64,000 nt of DNA from Melieria omissa (Eukaryota > Arthropoda > Insecta > Diptera > Ulidiidae). Position 1 is the first letter of the stretch. Each line of letters opens with the position of its first letter. The DNA lies in contig OZ020267.1 of NCBI GenBank assembly GCA_963971225.1, forward strand, positions 97,763,648 through 97,827,647, in the 5' to 3' direction. Position numbers and translations under genes: made by a program. Shown piece after piece: positions 1-11,736 of this stretch. Under the pieces are notes generated by a model. The model worked only from the letters and a program-made list of their open reading frames with translations. It was not told the DNA's origin and did no database searches.

Positions 1-2440
1 ACAATAAAGTATCACTACGATGTTATTATAAAACAACAACAAAACACACACACACACACAAACACAAGTACAAACTGACATGACATGTTGTGCTGTTGCG
101 TGTCGAATGTTGAAGGATTCCAGCAAAGCTGCGACACGACGAGCCAACGAACCAAACATTGCAAACAGTGAAAGAATATTGAGTGGTAAAGGGGCTGGTG
201 CGGTCGAATGTGGGTTGTTCGGTGTGACAGGATAATGCTGCTATGTTGTTCAAAAAACAACTACAACAACAACAACAGCGACCATAACAACTATAGTGAG
301 TGTCCAGTTGACAGACAAGCAAGCAAGCAGAAAAAACAAACAATCGCTTGCAAACAACAACAACAAGAACAAGAAAACATAACAATAATAGCAACAATAA
401 CAACAATTCATGTAGAAGAAAATGCTATAAAAACAACAATAACATGTTCTTGAATGTTTCAGTTGTTGTTGTTGTTTTTCTTTGTTTTTGTTTCATACGT
501 GCACATGTCTCCTTGTTAGCATGTCCTTGCAAAATAACATCAACAAAAACAAGAACAAGAGATATAACCCGAACGAACGTACATGAACAATAACAAACAG
601 GGAAAAATTTACTTTGCTGCCATTTTGCCAGTTTGACTTTTTGAAGTCGTTCAATTGAATGGCAGTGGAAAGTGGAAAGTGGAGAGTGGAGAGTCTATTG
701 GCAAAGACACTGAAGCGGAAGACTACCTTTTTTTCACGACTCCTTTATGCACTTTTGTTAGTTTTTCAATGCCTTTCTACTACGTTTTCTATCGAAGTGC
801 TTTTTGCTTTAGATGGAGGGAACACATTGTTTTTGTTTATCGTTTTTTGAATGTTTTCTTTCTGGAAAGTAATTTGAGCTTCTGTAAAATTTTTAATACA
901 AAAATATTGTTTCGTTTTTGTGTTAAAATAATCATTTGTCGACAACAAAACAATTATACTTTCGTTTCCATTTTGGGCCTTGTTTGAAAGAATTTTAGTA
1001 CAAACCATTTCAGTTGGGTGGCAAATGTGGTTCAAGGTGCTGTTTATGAATAAGTTGGAACCGTCTGAAATACTTCCACTTGTTTTAATATTTCTTTTAT
1101 TCAATTTTGTATTCAATTTTCTACTTTTTTACGCCTTTCTGACACTTTACTGACTTCACTGTCAACTCACTGACATCCATAGACATAGCATTGTTTCAGT
1201 TAACCTTCCCGCCCCCCAACTATGACGGCACAGTCGACGTTGGCCACATTTGAAACGCTTTACGGTCCAACTGTTATTATGGTCATTGTTATTGTTTTAT
1301 TTTCGCCATCCATAAGTGTCAAATGTTGTTAAATGTCAAGCGACAAAAATGTGCACTCAACGTGCAACAAAAGCCAAACACTAAAAGCAACAACAACAAC
1401 AACATAAATAGAAAAGCATACAACAAATGCGTCTGCAAAATAACAAATGAAATGAAATTGAGAAGCGCAGATAAACAAAAATGCCGCACAAAAAGGACTG
1501 AAACGAAATAGATAAAAATTGAAAAGCATTAAAAAGAAAATAAGAGAAGAGAGATGTGTGGCAAAAGTAACAAACAAGAAGAAATAGTATAGAAATAGAA
1601 AAAAACTATATAAAGTGTTCAGTGCGCGGCCCAAAGGACGCGGCAGCAAATGGCAAGGAAATGATTTGCTGGTGGCTCGGGGGGGGGGGGGTGGATGGTG
1701 GCGCCGGTGTCAGTGTCAGTTAACAATAAAAAGGCACAACTGCAGGCGGCGACACCGCAAGGTGAACCGTTCGCTGCACTATTCAACGTGGCGTTTCCTT
1801 ATTTTCTTGCTTTCATCTGTTTTCTCTGCGATTTCCTTCTCCATTTTTGCCTTTGACACATTTGCGCAACACTCGAACGCACACACAATTCTTAGCGCCA
1901 TCTCGCTTCCCCGCATGTGCTCGTTTCTTCATTTCATTTCAATTGACAGACGTCAAAAATGGAAATGACTTAAGTGGCAATGGCGTCGATGACGTTCCGA
2001 CGACATTTTCGCCCCAAAGCAGATAACGCTAAGCGGTACAAAAAAAAACAAAAACAAAATCGACGAGCGCAAAAAATTGCTTATTTATTTCATTTCCGCA
2101 AATAGTGAAAAAGGTGGAAAAAAAATGTGACCCGCCCCTTCAAAAAAAACGGAGTAAAATTTCAGTGAGTAGTATTGCATTCGGAATAGTGAAAGAAAGC
2201 AAGTGGGTTGAGGGGGCCCGCGGTGTATACTGAAAACATTATTGACAACTGGAGGACGCGCAAACGTTTCGCTAATGTCGAAATGACAATTCCAATAGAA
2301 TTTTATGTGACATTTTGCCGCTACCTGACTGCAGCCGTTGGCGTTGACGCCGACAATGGCGCCACGAGCAGGCAGCAAGCCACTGCAAGTCAATGTTTAT
2401 TTTGCAATTATCACATGTGACAGCGATGCAGACGATAAAA
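1..2440. other. Non-coding region, CA- and CAA-rich, no gene seen
   Basis: No splice-bounded or family-like coding sequence was found on either strand. The stretch holds a short CA run near 46-60, several CAA/AAC runs (about 255-440 and 1388-1405) and a 13-base G run at 1679-1691. Open frames here are short and have the composition of the simple repeats under them. This is typical fly intronic or intergenic DNA. Confidence 0.7.
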
Positions 2441-2442
2441 AA

Positions 2443-2558
2443 AGTAATGTGTTAAATATCAGAAGAAATGTTAGAAGCAGTGTAGTTTGAAGTGCAAAAA
2501 AGTAATGTGTTAAATATCAGAAGAAATGTAAGAACCAGTGAAGTTCGAAGTGCACGTA
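2443..2558. repeat. 58-bp tandem duplication
   Basis: The segment starting AGTAATGTGTTAAATATCAG at 2443 recurs at 2501, giving a 58-bp period. The two copies differ at only a few positions near GAAGCAGTGTAG versus GAACCAGTGAAG. It lies directly upstream of the GGTTAG array, and no coding role is visible. Confidence 0.85.
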
Positions 2559-2659
2559 GACAGACTTATACAGTTGAAATTGAATTGTCTTTTGTGCAAA
2601 AAACATTTTTTAACGTTCTTTTGTTAGTGTTTTTTAATATTTTTTCAATTAAGTGTCAA

Positions 2660-5310
2660 TAACAAATGTTCTGGTTAGCACTAACCGATTAAAAAATTTC
2701 ATTTAAACCAGATTTTTTTACCTAAATGCTTAAAAATCTTAACAAAATATTGAAAATGTGAGTTTTTGCAAATTGGTTAGTGCTAACCTAAACATACTTT
2801 GTAACGAAAATAACTGAACTACATCTTCTAGTATGCATATAAATGAAAATTTATTTGTAATATAGAAAAACTGATGTGGTTTTTGACTAAATGTCAAATA
2901 CATGTGTTTTGGTTAGCACTAACCATAAAAAAATTGCAGTAAAACCTGATCTTCTTACCTTAATACTTCAATATCTTATAAAAAGAGAAAAATCGGAGTT
3001 TTTGCGAATTGGTTAGTGCTAACCTAAACATACTTTGTAGAGAAAATAACTGAATAACATATTCTAGTAGTCAGTTAAATGAAAAATCATTTGTAAAATA
3101 GAAAAACTGCTGTGGTTTTTGTTAGTTTAGTGGGGTTTAGTTAGGTCAGCACTAACTAAACAATGAATCGAATTTAAACTAAATTTATTTTAAAAAATTG
3201 CTTAAAAATCTAACAGGAATAGTAAAACTGTGAGTCATTGTGAATTGGTTAGTGCTGACCTAAACATACTTTGTACAACTTCAGATAATTTAAAGTTCCT
3301 TTGTAAAATACAATAACGGCTGTGGTGTTCGATTAGATCTCAAATGCATGTGTTTTGGTTAGCACTAACCAAAAAAAAAATTGTATTAAAACTGAACTTC
3401 TTTACCCGAATGCTTAATAACTTGTAAAAATAGTGAAAGTTTGAGTTTTTGCAAACTGGTTAGTGCTAACCTAAACATACCTTATGCAGAAAAAACTGAA
3501 TTTATACTTCTAATCTTGTAAGAAGTCAAATATTATATATGAAAGCTATTATGGTTAGTTCTGACCAGAACATGAATTGCATTTTATATTATTGGCTTCA
3601 ATGCTTCTTCAATGATTAAATTATAATTAAATAAATTACACTAAAAGTTATAACAAAACTAGTCGTTACAAATTGGTTATTGTTTACGTAAGTATAGATT
3701 TTTGCTATAAATACATTTTTGTTCAAAATGCAATGGAAAATTTAAAAACTTTTTCCATTGTTTTGAAATATTTATAGCATTTCACGTCAATACTGAAGAA
3801 GTTATCTAAACTATGTGAGTTTTGTTGGTAAATAGTCCTCAAAATATGTTTGATACTAGAAAAAACTGTTGTTTGGAACTGGTTTGAGTTAAATACAAAA
3901 ACAAAGTATGTTTCATATAATTTGTAACTACATAAGTAAATTAAATAATAAAAAAGTTTTAAAATGAGCTCAGAAATAAGCATCTATAAACTGGTCAGTG
4001 CTAACTTAAAGTAGATTATTACTAAAACTGCTTTCTTTCATCAGAAGCGAGAGGTATTAGTTAAAACTAATAAAACAAAAATACAAATGATTGATGACTG
4101 AAACTTTTTTTATGAAAATGCTTAAACAAATCTATCTTGAAATTCTGAAACTATTCAGTGACAAATTCCTTGGTTAGTGCTAACCTAAACATAAAATTGT
4201 ATTAAAAATGTAGAATTTTTAACGATAAATCATTTTTAAGATATATTTTGTACCAGAAGCAATCATTGTTTTTAACTGGTTAGTGCTAAACGGAACAAGT
4301 ACTGTGCTCTGGTCATTTTAAGAAACGAAAATGTTTGCTACTGCACTGTTATAAGTATGCAAAACATTACAAACTGGTTAGTGCTTGGATAAGCATAGAT
4401 CGTGACTCGTCAGAATACCAATTCTGGTTCTCATCTGACCCTTTTTTAATGAGAGAAGTTCTCTAGAACGACGAAACGACTGCCTGATTAAAAATAACCT
4501 AAAATCAATTATACAAATATTAGTTATTACTATCAAATCAAAATGGTTAGGACTAACGTGAACATAGATGTTGTTCAAAATAGCTTTTCTAAAGCATTAA
4601 GCTCGAAAAATCACTTAAAAACTGAAAAAATCAATTACAGGTTAGTGGTTAGCGCTAACTGAAACAAGCGTTGCGCATAAACTATGCTCAAAAACTTCAA
4701 AACTAGCTAATAAATACATTTTAAACATAGAGTTTTCAATTCGGAATTGCCTAAAATTTGAGTAAATTTGGTAAACATAAACCGGTTAGTGCTAACTAAA
4801 ATCAAAATAATGTTTAGAAGGCTTTATTTCATGACAAAAATTGTGTCAGATATAGGAAATCGAAAAATGGAATACTAATCTAATTTTAGCGTTTTTTAGA
4901 AAAAACTCGAAATTTTACTAAAAAAATTATTTAGTTTTTCCCATTTACTCGTCTCATTAGTAAAATTTAGAGCTTTTCATTTGAAATTGTCATCAATTCA
5001 GTAAACACAAACCGGTTAGTGCTAACTAAAATCAAAATGGTGTTTAGGAGGCTAACTTTCATGACAAAATTTGTGTCAGATACAGGAAATAAAAAAAATA
5101 TTAAATACAATTTTAATCGGGAATTTAAAAAAGGGTCTAATTTTACCGTTTTTTGAAAAAAAAAAACGGAATTTTACTAATAAAATTGTTTAGATTTTCC
5201 ATTTACTCATCTCAGCAATAAAATTTAAGGTTTTCAATTGGGAAATACCAAAAATTTTTATCAATTCAGTAAACACAAACCGGTTAGTGCTAATTAAAAT
5301 TAAAGTAATG
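2660..5310. repeat. Diverged array carrying a conserved GGTTAG inverted repeat
   Basis: A 14-bp motif, GGTTAG plus a two-base centre (TG or CA) plus CTAACC, recurs about 19 times. Copies start at 2673, 2775, 2911, 3011, 3144, 3247, 3357, 3458, 3553, 3675 (degraded), 3993, 4172, 4278, 4376, 4545, 4647, 4784, 5014 and 5282. Spacing is mostly 95-137 bp. In the first eight copies the centre alternates CA, TG, CA, TG, so neighbours point in opposite directions; later copies are TG where the centre is intact. Spacer DNA aligns only loosely (for example, TAAACATACTTTGTA follows several TG copies), while the motif itself is often perfect. One damaged copy lies far away at 8122-8134. It is an old satellite or minisatellite. 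Whether the motif binds a protein is unknown. Confidence 0.85.
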
Positions 5311-5480
5311 TTTAGAAGGCTAACTTTCCTAAAAAAATTTGTGTCAGATATAAGAAATAAAATAATGGAAAAACATTTTAAACCAAAATTTTAAAGAGAT
5401 TTAATCATTTTATTTTTAATAAAACCCAAAATTTCACAACAGAATTTATAAGTTTTTCACATTTACTCATCTCATGTACC
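4720..5480 (+). repeat. Three direct repeats of about 230-270 bp
   Basis: The last three GGTTAGTGCT copies (4784, 5014, 5282) sit in longer direct repeats. Each begins with an AAACCGGTTAGTGCTAA block, continues through AGGCT and a TTGTGTCAGATA block, and then a poly-A/T stretch with CATTTACTC. The copies are clearly related but carry many substitutions and small indels. They are probably a more recent amplification of one part of the wider array. Confidence 0.75.
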
Positions 5481-8280
5481 ACTTGAAAGCTTCCCTCCTG
5501 CATACATTTTAATTTTATACAATTTCCATTAAAATTTAAATCATCTTCTAATATAAAAACGCTCGACTTCTTCTACACCAATTTTGTATTCCCTGCACTA
5601 CTCTAATTCCTTTTGGTTGAAAAAAGTAAATTTTGCTTGTAGTTTGTACGTTTGCGGCATAAAATCCGGGCAAAGTATTCAATTTCGCTGCCTCGCCGTC
5701 AACACTGCACACTTCTGCTCCCTTTTGCAAGCAGACAAACAGCCACACACACATACAGCGCTACCAAATGCATTTTCCACACCAACACCAACACCAACAC
5801 CAGCACCCGACCGGTAGCCGCATTCCCCACAACAGTTTTTGCTCGCATCAAACATGCGTTCGGCTGTTTTTGCACCGCCCCGCCGCCACCACTTCAAATC
5901 ATCGCTATTGTTTTAAGCTCCGACTACGGAACAAGAAGGGTTCTTGTGCCACGGTGCAACCGAGTGCAGTGCAGTGTGAGCGGCGTGACGGGCGGCAGCA
6001 CTACAACGTGCGACGCACAAACTATTTGCAGTGCGGAGTAGGAGTCTAAGTCGGAGTTGGGGTGCAACAAGACAGCAACGAGGAGAAATGCGTTTTTGGC
6101 ATTTTTGTTTTTCTATTTGTGCAGCACTCAAATGTGATGTTTGGTTTGTAGCCCATTCTGCCAGAGTGCCCCGCACCGGCGTTGCTTGCCGCTCGACGAC
6201 GACTGCTGCTGTTGGTATTGTAGTGTCTGCTGCCGGTACAACTACTACACTTTGGTGGGACAAAAGTGTGTGTAAACATGAAAGATGCGAACGTTCGTGT
6301 TTGTTTTAAGAATTTTTGTACTTTCGCCAATCCACTTCAGCGCTTTCCGAGCCTTCGTTTTTGTTGCACAATGCTAACCATGCTGCATGGACTTAAACTA
6401 ACGTTTGGTTTAAAGTTTGGCTTTAATGAAAGCAGTTTTGCTGGAAATTCAAGTCTTAGATCGTACTGAAGGATTTTTCAGTACCTATGGCTGAACCGTG
6501 ACAGCTCGTTGCTCTTACTTTTTGATATTTGTCTTCCATTATAGTTGCCATTTTACAGCCAAAATAATTGTCTAAACGAGCGATCAATTCAATTCATTAT
6601 TGAGATATTTGAAAAAAAAAACAATTCAATTACTTATGGAACAGTTTCTATAAAATTTGCTGTTATAGAAAGTGTGACTAAAGTTTTGGCTCTTTTCCCT
6701 CTATTCGTTGATGCACACAAATAGTTTTTCTGCGAGATAAACTTGATAAATTCAAGATTTTCAAATACTTATTCAGCCATGTATTCATAAAGGATCCATA
6801 GAAATCGGAACTACAACCCCAAAACCAACAACCTTGTAGTTCAGTCATTGATTGAGCTGTGAAATAATCAGAAATTGACAAAATTGTTTGCATAAAGCAA
6901 ATTGCTTTCTTCTTTATTCTAGAGAAGTATGAAAAGTCTCCATTTAATTTGGAGAACTCACGGTTTGGTGTGAGTCATTAAATCGTATAACTTTCGAAAA
7001 TCTAATATCCAAATGATGACTGCCAGTGGTGAATGGTTTTGGGCCTGAACAGCTAATTTGTTTGGCTTCAATTAGATGACCAGAACCTGAACCTGCCTTC
7101 AAAAAGATGGTACAACGTGTCACGCATTTAACGTGGAATTAGAATTGTTGTAGAAAGCTAATCGAATGCATTATTTCCAGAAGACGCCAAGTGAAATGTT
7201 CGCAAAGATCGTGCGGTTTAATCCCTCTAACACCGCTTTCTTTGAAGCTAAGTTAAGTAGTTGGTTTATAGCAACAAACAAACAACAACTGATGATCATC
7301 CAATGGCCGCTGAAATGAGCTTTCACGCAGAAAGCTGAAACTTCAGACTAACCAACTACGGACCAACATCAATTGAACCATTGCACTATGGTCCCTGTGA
7401 CAGAATTCTTTGATATCTCTACTCCTTTAATTGATCAGAAAATGTGGTCGTTCATACAGTTCAATTCATACAGCCCGGTTTATTTTCATGTCGGAAAGGG
7501 TTAATTTATGCAATGAATAAAAAGAAGTTTACAGAAGTAAATTTCATACTGATCTATTTTTTCATAAGTTTTTTGCGTTAAGTTGTTACTAAAACTGAAT
7601 GAAAAAAAGGTTGCAAAAAAATAGGTATATATATTTTTATTTTTCATGAGAAGTAATTCCTTTACTTTAAAAAATTTTGAGGACATTTTTTAAATTCTTG
7701 GGAGGAAATTTCATTAGGAGAAAGTCTTTCAAGTATCTGGCCACACCGGGTGAGATCAAGTCGGACTTATGAAACAGAATTGGCTTTATCGGATAGTTTT
7801 CTGCAAACAAAGCCACAGAGAACATTTTAAAGGTATCATTTTCAAAACTATTTTCAAAAGAGAAAAAAATTCATAATAAGAGAATATAATTTTCGAAATA
7901 CTCAATAACGGTATCTGTCATATTTCATACACAACTCATTTTATTAAATTTTCAAGTTATTACATTTAAAGCTTAATGCAAATTCCAGGGCACTGGTGGC
8001 CGTTTGAATATGAAAGACACTATTATTCTTGCATACAAATTTTTTGAAATTTCGAAACCTTTAGAATAAAAAAGTTAATTAAGAAATTGGAATGGGATAT
8101 GTTTACAATTTCTTAAACATCGGTTAGGCTAACTGAAACATGCAAATAGAAAACAAATATCTTAAGAATTTATTTTTATATTTTTTTTATTTTTATGTAG
8201 TAATTTTTTTTGATTTTTTTTTTAATTTATAATTTTTATTAAGATTGCTGCCGATGAAAAATCGCAAATAAATATTTAAA
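5481..8280. other. Non-coding region, nothing recognised
   Basis: Open frames near 5548-6330 overlap on both strands and follow CAACACCAACACC-type repeats, so they are not convincing genes. From 6500 to 8280 the DNA is AT-rich with no recognisable coding, RNA or transposon feature apart from the stray motif at 8122-8134. Confidence 0.6.
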
Positions 8281-8640
8281 AAATTTTTCTTTTATTTTAT
8301 TTTAATTTATCTTAATTTATTTTGTTTTATATTATTTTATCTTAATTTTTTTAATTTTTTTTTAATAAATTTTATTTTAATTTATTTTATTTTATTTTAT
8401 TTTATTTTATTTTTATTTTATTTTATTTTATTTTATTTTATTTTATTTTATTTTATTTTATTTTATTTTATTTTATTTTATTTTATTTTATTTTATTTTA
8501 TTTTATTTTATTTTATTTTATTTTATTTTATTTTATTTTATTTCATTTTATTTTATTTTATTTTATTTTATTTTATTTTATTTCATTTTATTTTATTTCA
8601 TTTTATTGTATTTTATTTTTTTTAATTTTATTTATTAAGT
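8281..8640. repeat. (TTTTA)n pentanucleotide array
   Basis: An imperfect AT-rich lead-in grades into a nearly perfect TTTTA array (about 8388-8600) with occasional TTTCA units. The complementary-strand equivalents are the ATAAA arrays at 23082-23518 and 28748-29565. Confidence 0.95.
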
Positions 8641-10884
8641 TAAATTGTTGCTTCATTAAGAAATCGACGAAAAACCTTGCAATTGGCACAAAAAACAACG
8701 CTCAAGCCGACTTGAAGGCTGACTGAAAATTGTTATTAATGCAACCTTAGCCATTGTAGAGTTAATAAAATTGTCTATATGAACGGTTTGACTATTTTTC
8801 TATGTTCCACTCGCCACACTCCAAACAGTTTTTTTGTTTTTTTCTGTATTTTCTGTTCCCATTTGCTCAACGCTCTGGTCTCGCTTAAAAGTCGATATCA
8901 TTATTGATAAAGATAGCATTTCCACTGCTTTAGTGAGGATAATGTGGCATAGCGCTTTATTTAACCGTCGCTATCTACCCCCAACCTCACCCTTCTCCCC
9001 ACACACACCCACAGAGTTTTCTACGCACGCGTTGTTGCATCTTTGTTGCAGTTGGTTTTGCTCGCAAAACCATTCAACTCAATTCGAGTCAAGTGAAGTT
9101 GTCGTTTTGCAGTGTTTTTTGTTGTTGTTGTTGCATTGCGCTTCACCACTATCAGCGCGTCTTTGCTGCGCTGTGCAACGTGCCAGCAAGATTAAAAAGT
9201 TTAAAATGTGTACATTTTATAAATTGCTTGCTTTTTGCTGTCGTGCGCTGCTTTTTACTCACTGGCAACTTTCGCGCCACTCCCAGCTTTTTGCTGTTAT
9301 TTATTCGACTGCAGCCAGTGTTGCATGTTTTCGTTGCAGCACACTGTGTGTTCTTTTTTATAAAATTCAGTTTTTATATATTTTTTTTGTGTTTTTTGCT
9401 TCTTTGTTGAACACACAAAGTCGCAGGTAATTGCATTTATTTTAGTGCAAAATTATTGACACTGTCGATAAAGTTGCAAGTTTTATTATATTTGCGGTTT
9501 TTTGGGTGCATTGTCTGACTTATCATTGATTGGCACAAAAGTTGAATTCTTATCAAACGCAAATAAAGTGAACAAATTTATCTGCAAAAGAGTTCAAGAA
9601 AAGCGTAGTGTCGTACTTACCATTTATTGAAAGATTGCAACGCTGCAAAAAATAAGAGAAACATTTTGTTAGAATGATTCGAGGATTTTGCAAAAATAGA
9701 TTTTTCGTTTTTTTGGCTTAAACAATAATTTCAAGTCATAGAAATAGTATGGAGTTGTTGCTTTAAATTAAAAACCATTCGAAATAAACATTGACATCAA
9801 CTGACTCCAACCATTGTGGAACAAGAACTGCGCATTGCATGGCTGAAATGTTGGTGAGTACTTTTTTAAAGAAGTGCAAACAGATTCCCTGCATTTTGTT
9901 GACAAGTGCTGCCATCTTCATGTTGAAGCCGAAAACTTTTCAGAGAACTCTCGAACACGAAGTGATGCCCACACTTTGCTTGATTGCTTACTTCTTCAAA
10001 CTGTAAGTAAAAAGTATCTGTAGTTGTTTTTGCCAATGGTTCAAGGTTAGGATTGGGTTAAGGTTACTGTCTGGGCTTGGGAATTGCTTGAAGACACACT
10101 TAAGGTCCAAAAATGGACCTCTTGTGATACCACAGATTGAGTCTGTGCAAATCGAGAAGCCTATTCAAGCCATTTTAAATTAAAAATGAACTCGAGCAAG
10201 TTTTTGATATAAACTGAACTGAGGTCATTTAAGTTGTCGAAGAAGGGAGGCCTAGAGACTTCCATCTTCGTCTAGATAGACCCGACTCGGGCAGTGACAG
10301 AGAAGGTGCTAATAGTCTCTTCCTCCTCTTTATTATGTCAACTGAGGCAGAAGTTCCAACTGTTAACACCTAATCTGTAGAAATGTTCAAGAAGTCAATA
10401 AGTCTGGATGGACGTTTGAGCCTAAAACATTTAAAATCAATAAATATAATTTATAAATTTAAAATCAAATAAAATTCAATTTTAAATCATAGAATTTTTT
10501 TTTCAACTAAACCACTGGAAACTCTATAAGAGGTCATCACTTTTCAAAACTTTAAAGTGTAATAATAGAATTATTTGTTATCTGGAAAATATTTAAAAAC
10601 TAGTTAGAAGTTAATCTAATCATTTTACATTAGTTCCGACTGATCTGCTGAATCAATGAGGATACCAGTTGGATTTGCTTTAAGGAAGTTTTGCTTGGAG
10701 CCATGAATTTGCTTTAAGGATCCATCAAAGCAATGATCAATTTTGATGCCTACTTTTGATTGAACTAGAATGATTCCCAGCCTCAAGGCCACACACTTTC
10801 AAGTCAGTTAGACAAAATTATAAATATTAACAAAAAAAAAATGCGCTCTTAATGCTTACTTTCCATTCACACTTCACATTCAAC
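8641..10884. other. Non-coding region below the predicted last coding exon
   Basis: If the minus-strand gene is real, its 3' untranslated region runs into this stretch. On the minus strand an AATAAA hexamer lies near 10328 and another near 9430, either of which could mark polyadenylation. A GTGAGT near 9853 and a GTAAGT near 10001 on the plus strand lack convincing acceptors. No gene is called. Confidence 0.5.
9621..9642 (-). other. Possible 22-nt micro-exon
   Basis: On the minus strand a pyrimidine-rich acceptor (CTTATTTTTTGCAG) is followed by 22 nt and then a strong donor (ATG/GTAAGT). If joined directly to the 50-nt exon at 47918-47967, it would add five codons and a TAA. It could also be a 3'-untranslated exon downstream of the stop at 10885, fed by the GTAAGC about 29 bases past that stop. 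The 22 nt contain an AATAAA. Chance is a real possibility for so short a piece. Confidence 0.3.
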
Positions 10885-10936
10885 TTAATCCAACCATTCT
10901 TCATGCAATCGTCTAAGATCTTCCGGGTTCGCTGGG
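10885..10936 (-). CDS. Predicted last coding exon of the small membrane protein
   Basis: The acceptor reads GTCATTTTAATTTCAG on the minus strand. One base completes the isoleucine codon opened by the 50-nt exon. Sixteen codons follow (PANPEDLRRLHEEWLD), then TAA at 10885-10887. The peptide is charged and helix-like, as expected for a cytoplasmic tail. A second frame of the same piece (containing KILDDCMKNGWIKL) stays open through to a GTAAGC about 29 bases past the stop, but it does not match the phase of the upstream exon. The exon may therefore simply continue as 3' untranslated sequence. Confidence 0.55.
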
Positions 10937-11373
10937 CTGAAATTAAAATGACATAAGTTAACCAACGAAGTTTTATTGGGACTTTTTTCTTTTTTTTATA
11001 TAATTTTATGATATTATTATTAAACAGCAAACAAAGTCTTTTGAAGTACAGGGTTCAAGTTTTGGCACTCTTTGTGTTGAAGGTAGGAGTGGTGAAAGGT
11101 AGAAGTGGTTGTTCCGAGAAGAGTCATTGTGATGTTGGATTTTTCAAACTCAGATTCCTTTGGTTACCATTAAAGTGGATGGTTAAAAAATTTGAAAAAT
11201 ATATCATAATTTTCTAAAGTTATTAGGAGACAGCCAAAGTCTACTGAAGTACAGGGTGTGGGTTTTTAGAACTCTTTGTGTTGAGGGTAGAAGTGGTTGG
11301 TTTAGATTTTTCAGACTCAGATCCCTTAGTCACCAAAAAAATGGAAGCTTCGAACAAAGTTAATTAGACTGGG
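10937..11373. other. Intron sequence with a weak duplication
   Basis: This is the 3' end of the predicted large intron. Two related segments, around 11040-11180 and 11230-11340, share ACAGGGT, AGAAGTGGTTG and TCAGACTCAGAT, which suggests a diverged duplication of about 195 bp. No coding evidence. Confidence 0.5.
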
Positions 11374-11736
11374 TATAGATCTCTTAGATCATAGATAGAT
11401 CTCTTAGATCATAGATGGATCTCTTAGATCATAGATAGATCTCTTAGATCATAGATAGATCTCTTAGATCATAGATAGATCTCTTAGATCATAGATACAT
11501 CTCTTAGAGCATAGATAGATCTCTTAGATCATAGATGTATCTCTTAGAGCATAGATAGATCTCTTAGATCATAGATAGATCTCTCAGAGCATAGATAGAT
11601 CTCTTAGAGCATAGATAGATCTCTTAGATCATAGATAGATCTCTTAGATCATAGATAGATCTCTTCGATCATCGATAGATCTCTTAGAGCATAGTTAGAT
11701 CTCTTAGAGCATAGATAGATCTCTTAGATCATAGTT
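11374..11736. repeat. 20-bp satellite, about 18 units
   Basis: The unit ATAGATAGATCTCTTAGATC repeats without length change, so the array keeps a strict 20-bp register. Variation is mostly AGATC versus AGAGC, plus single changes such as TACATC or TGTATC. Each full unit contains AGATCT and two GATC sites. Confidence 0.95.

Noticed and set aside
11374..11736. Regular repeats considered as a CRISPR array (also 41461-42340)
   Set aside because: Units are head to tail without unique spacers, and the DNA is plainly eukaryotic.
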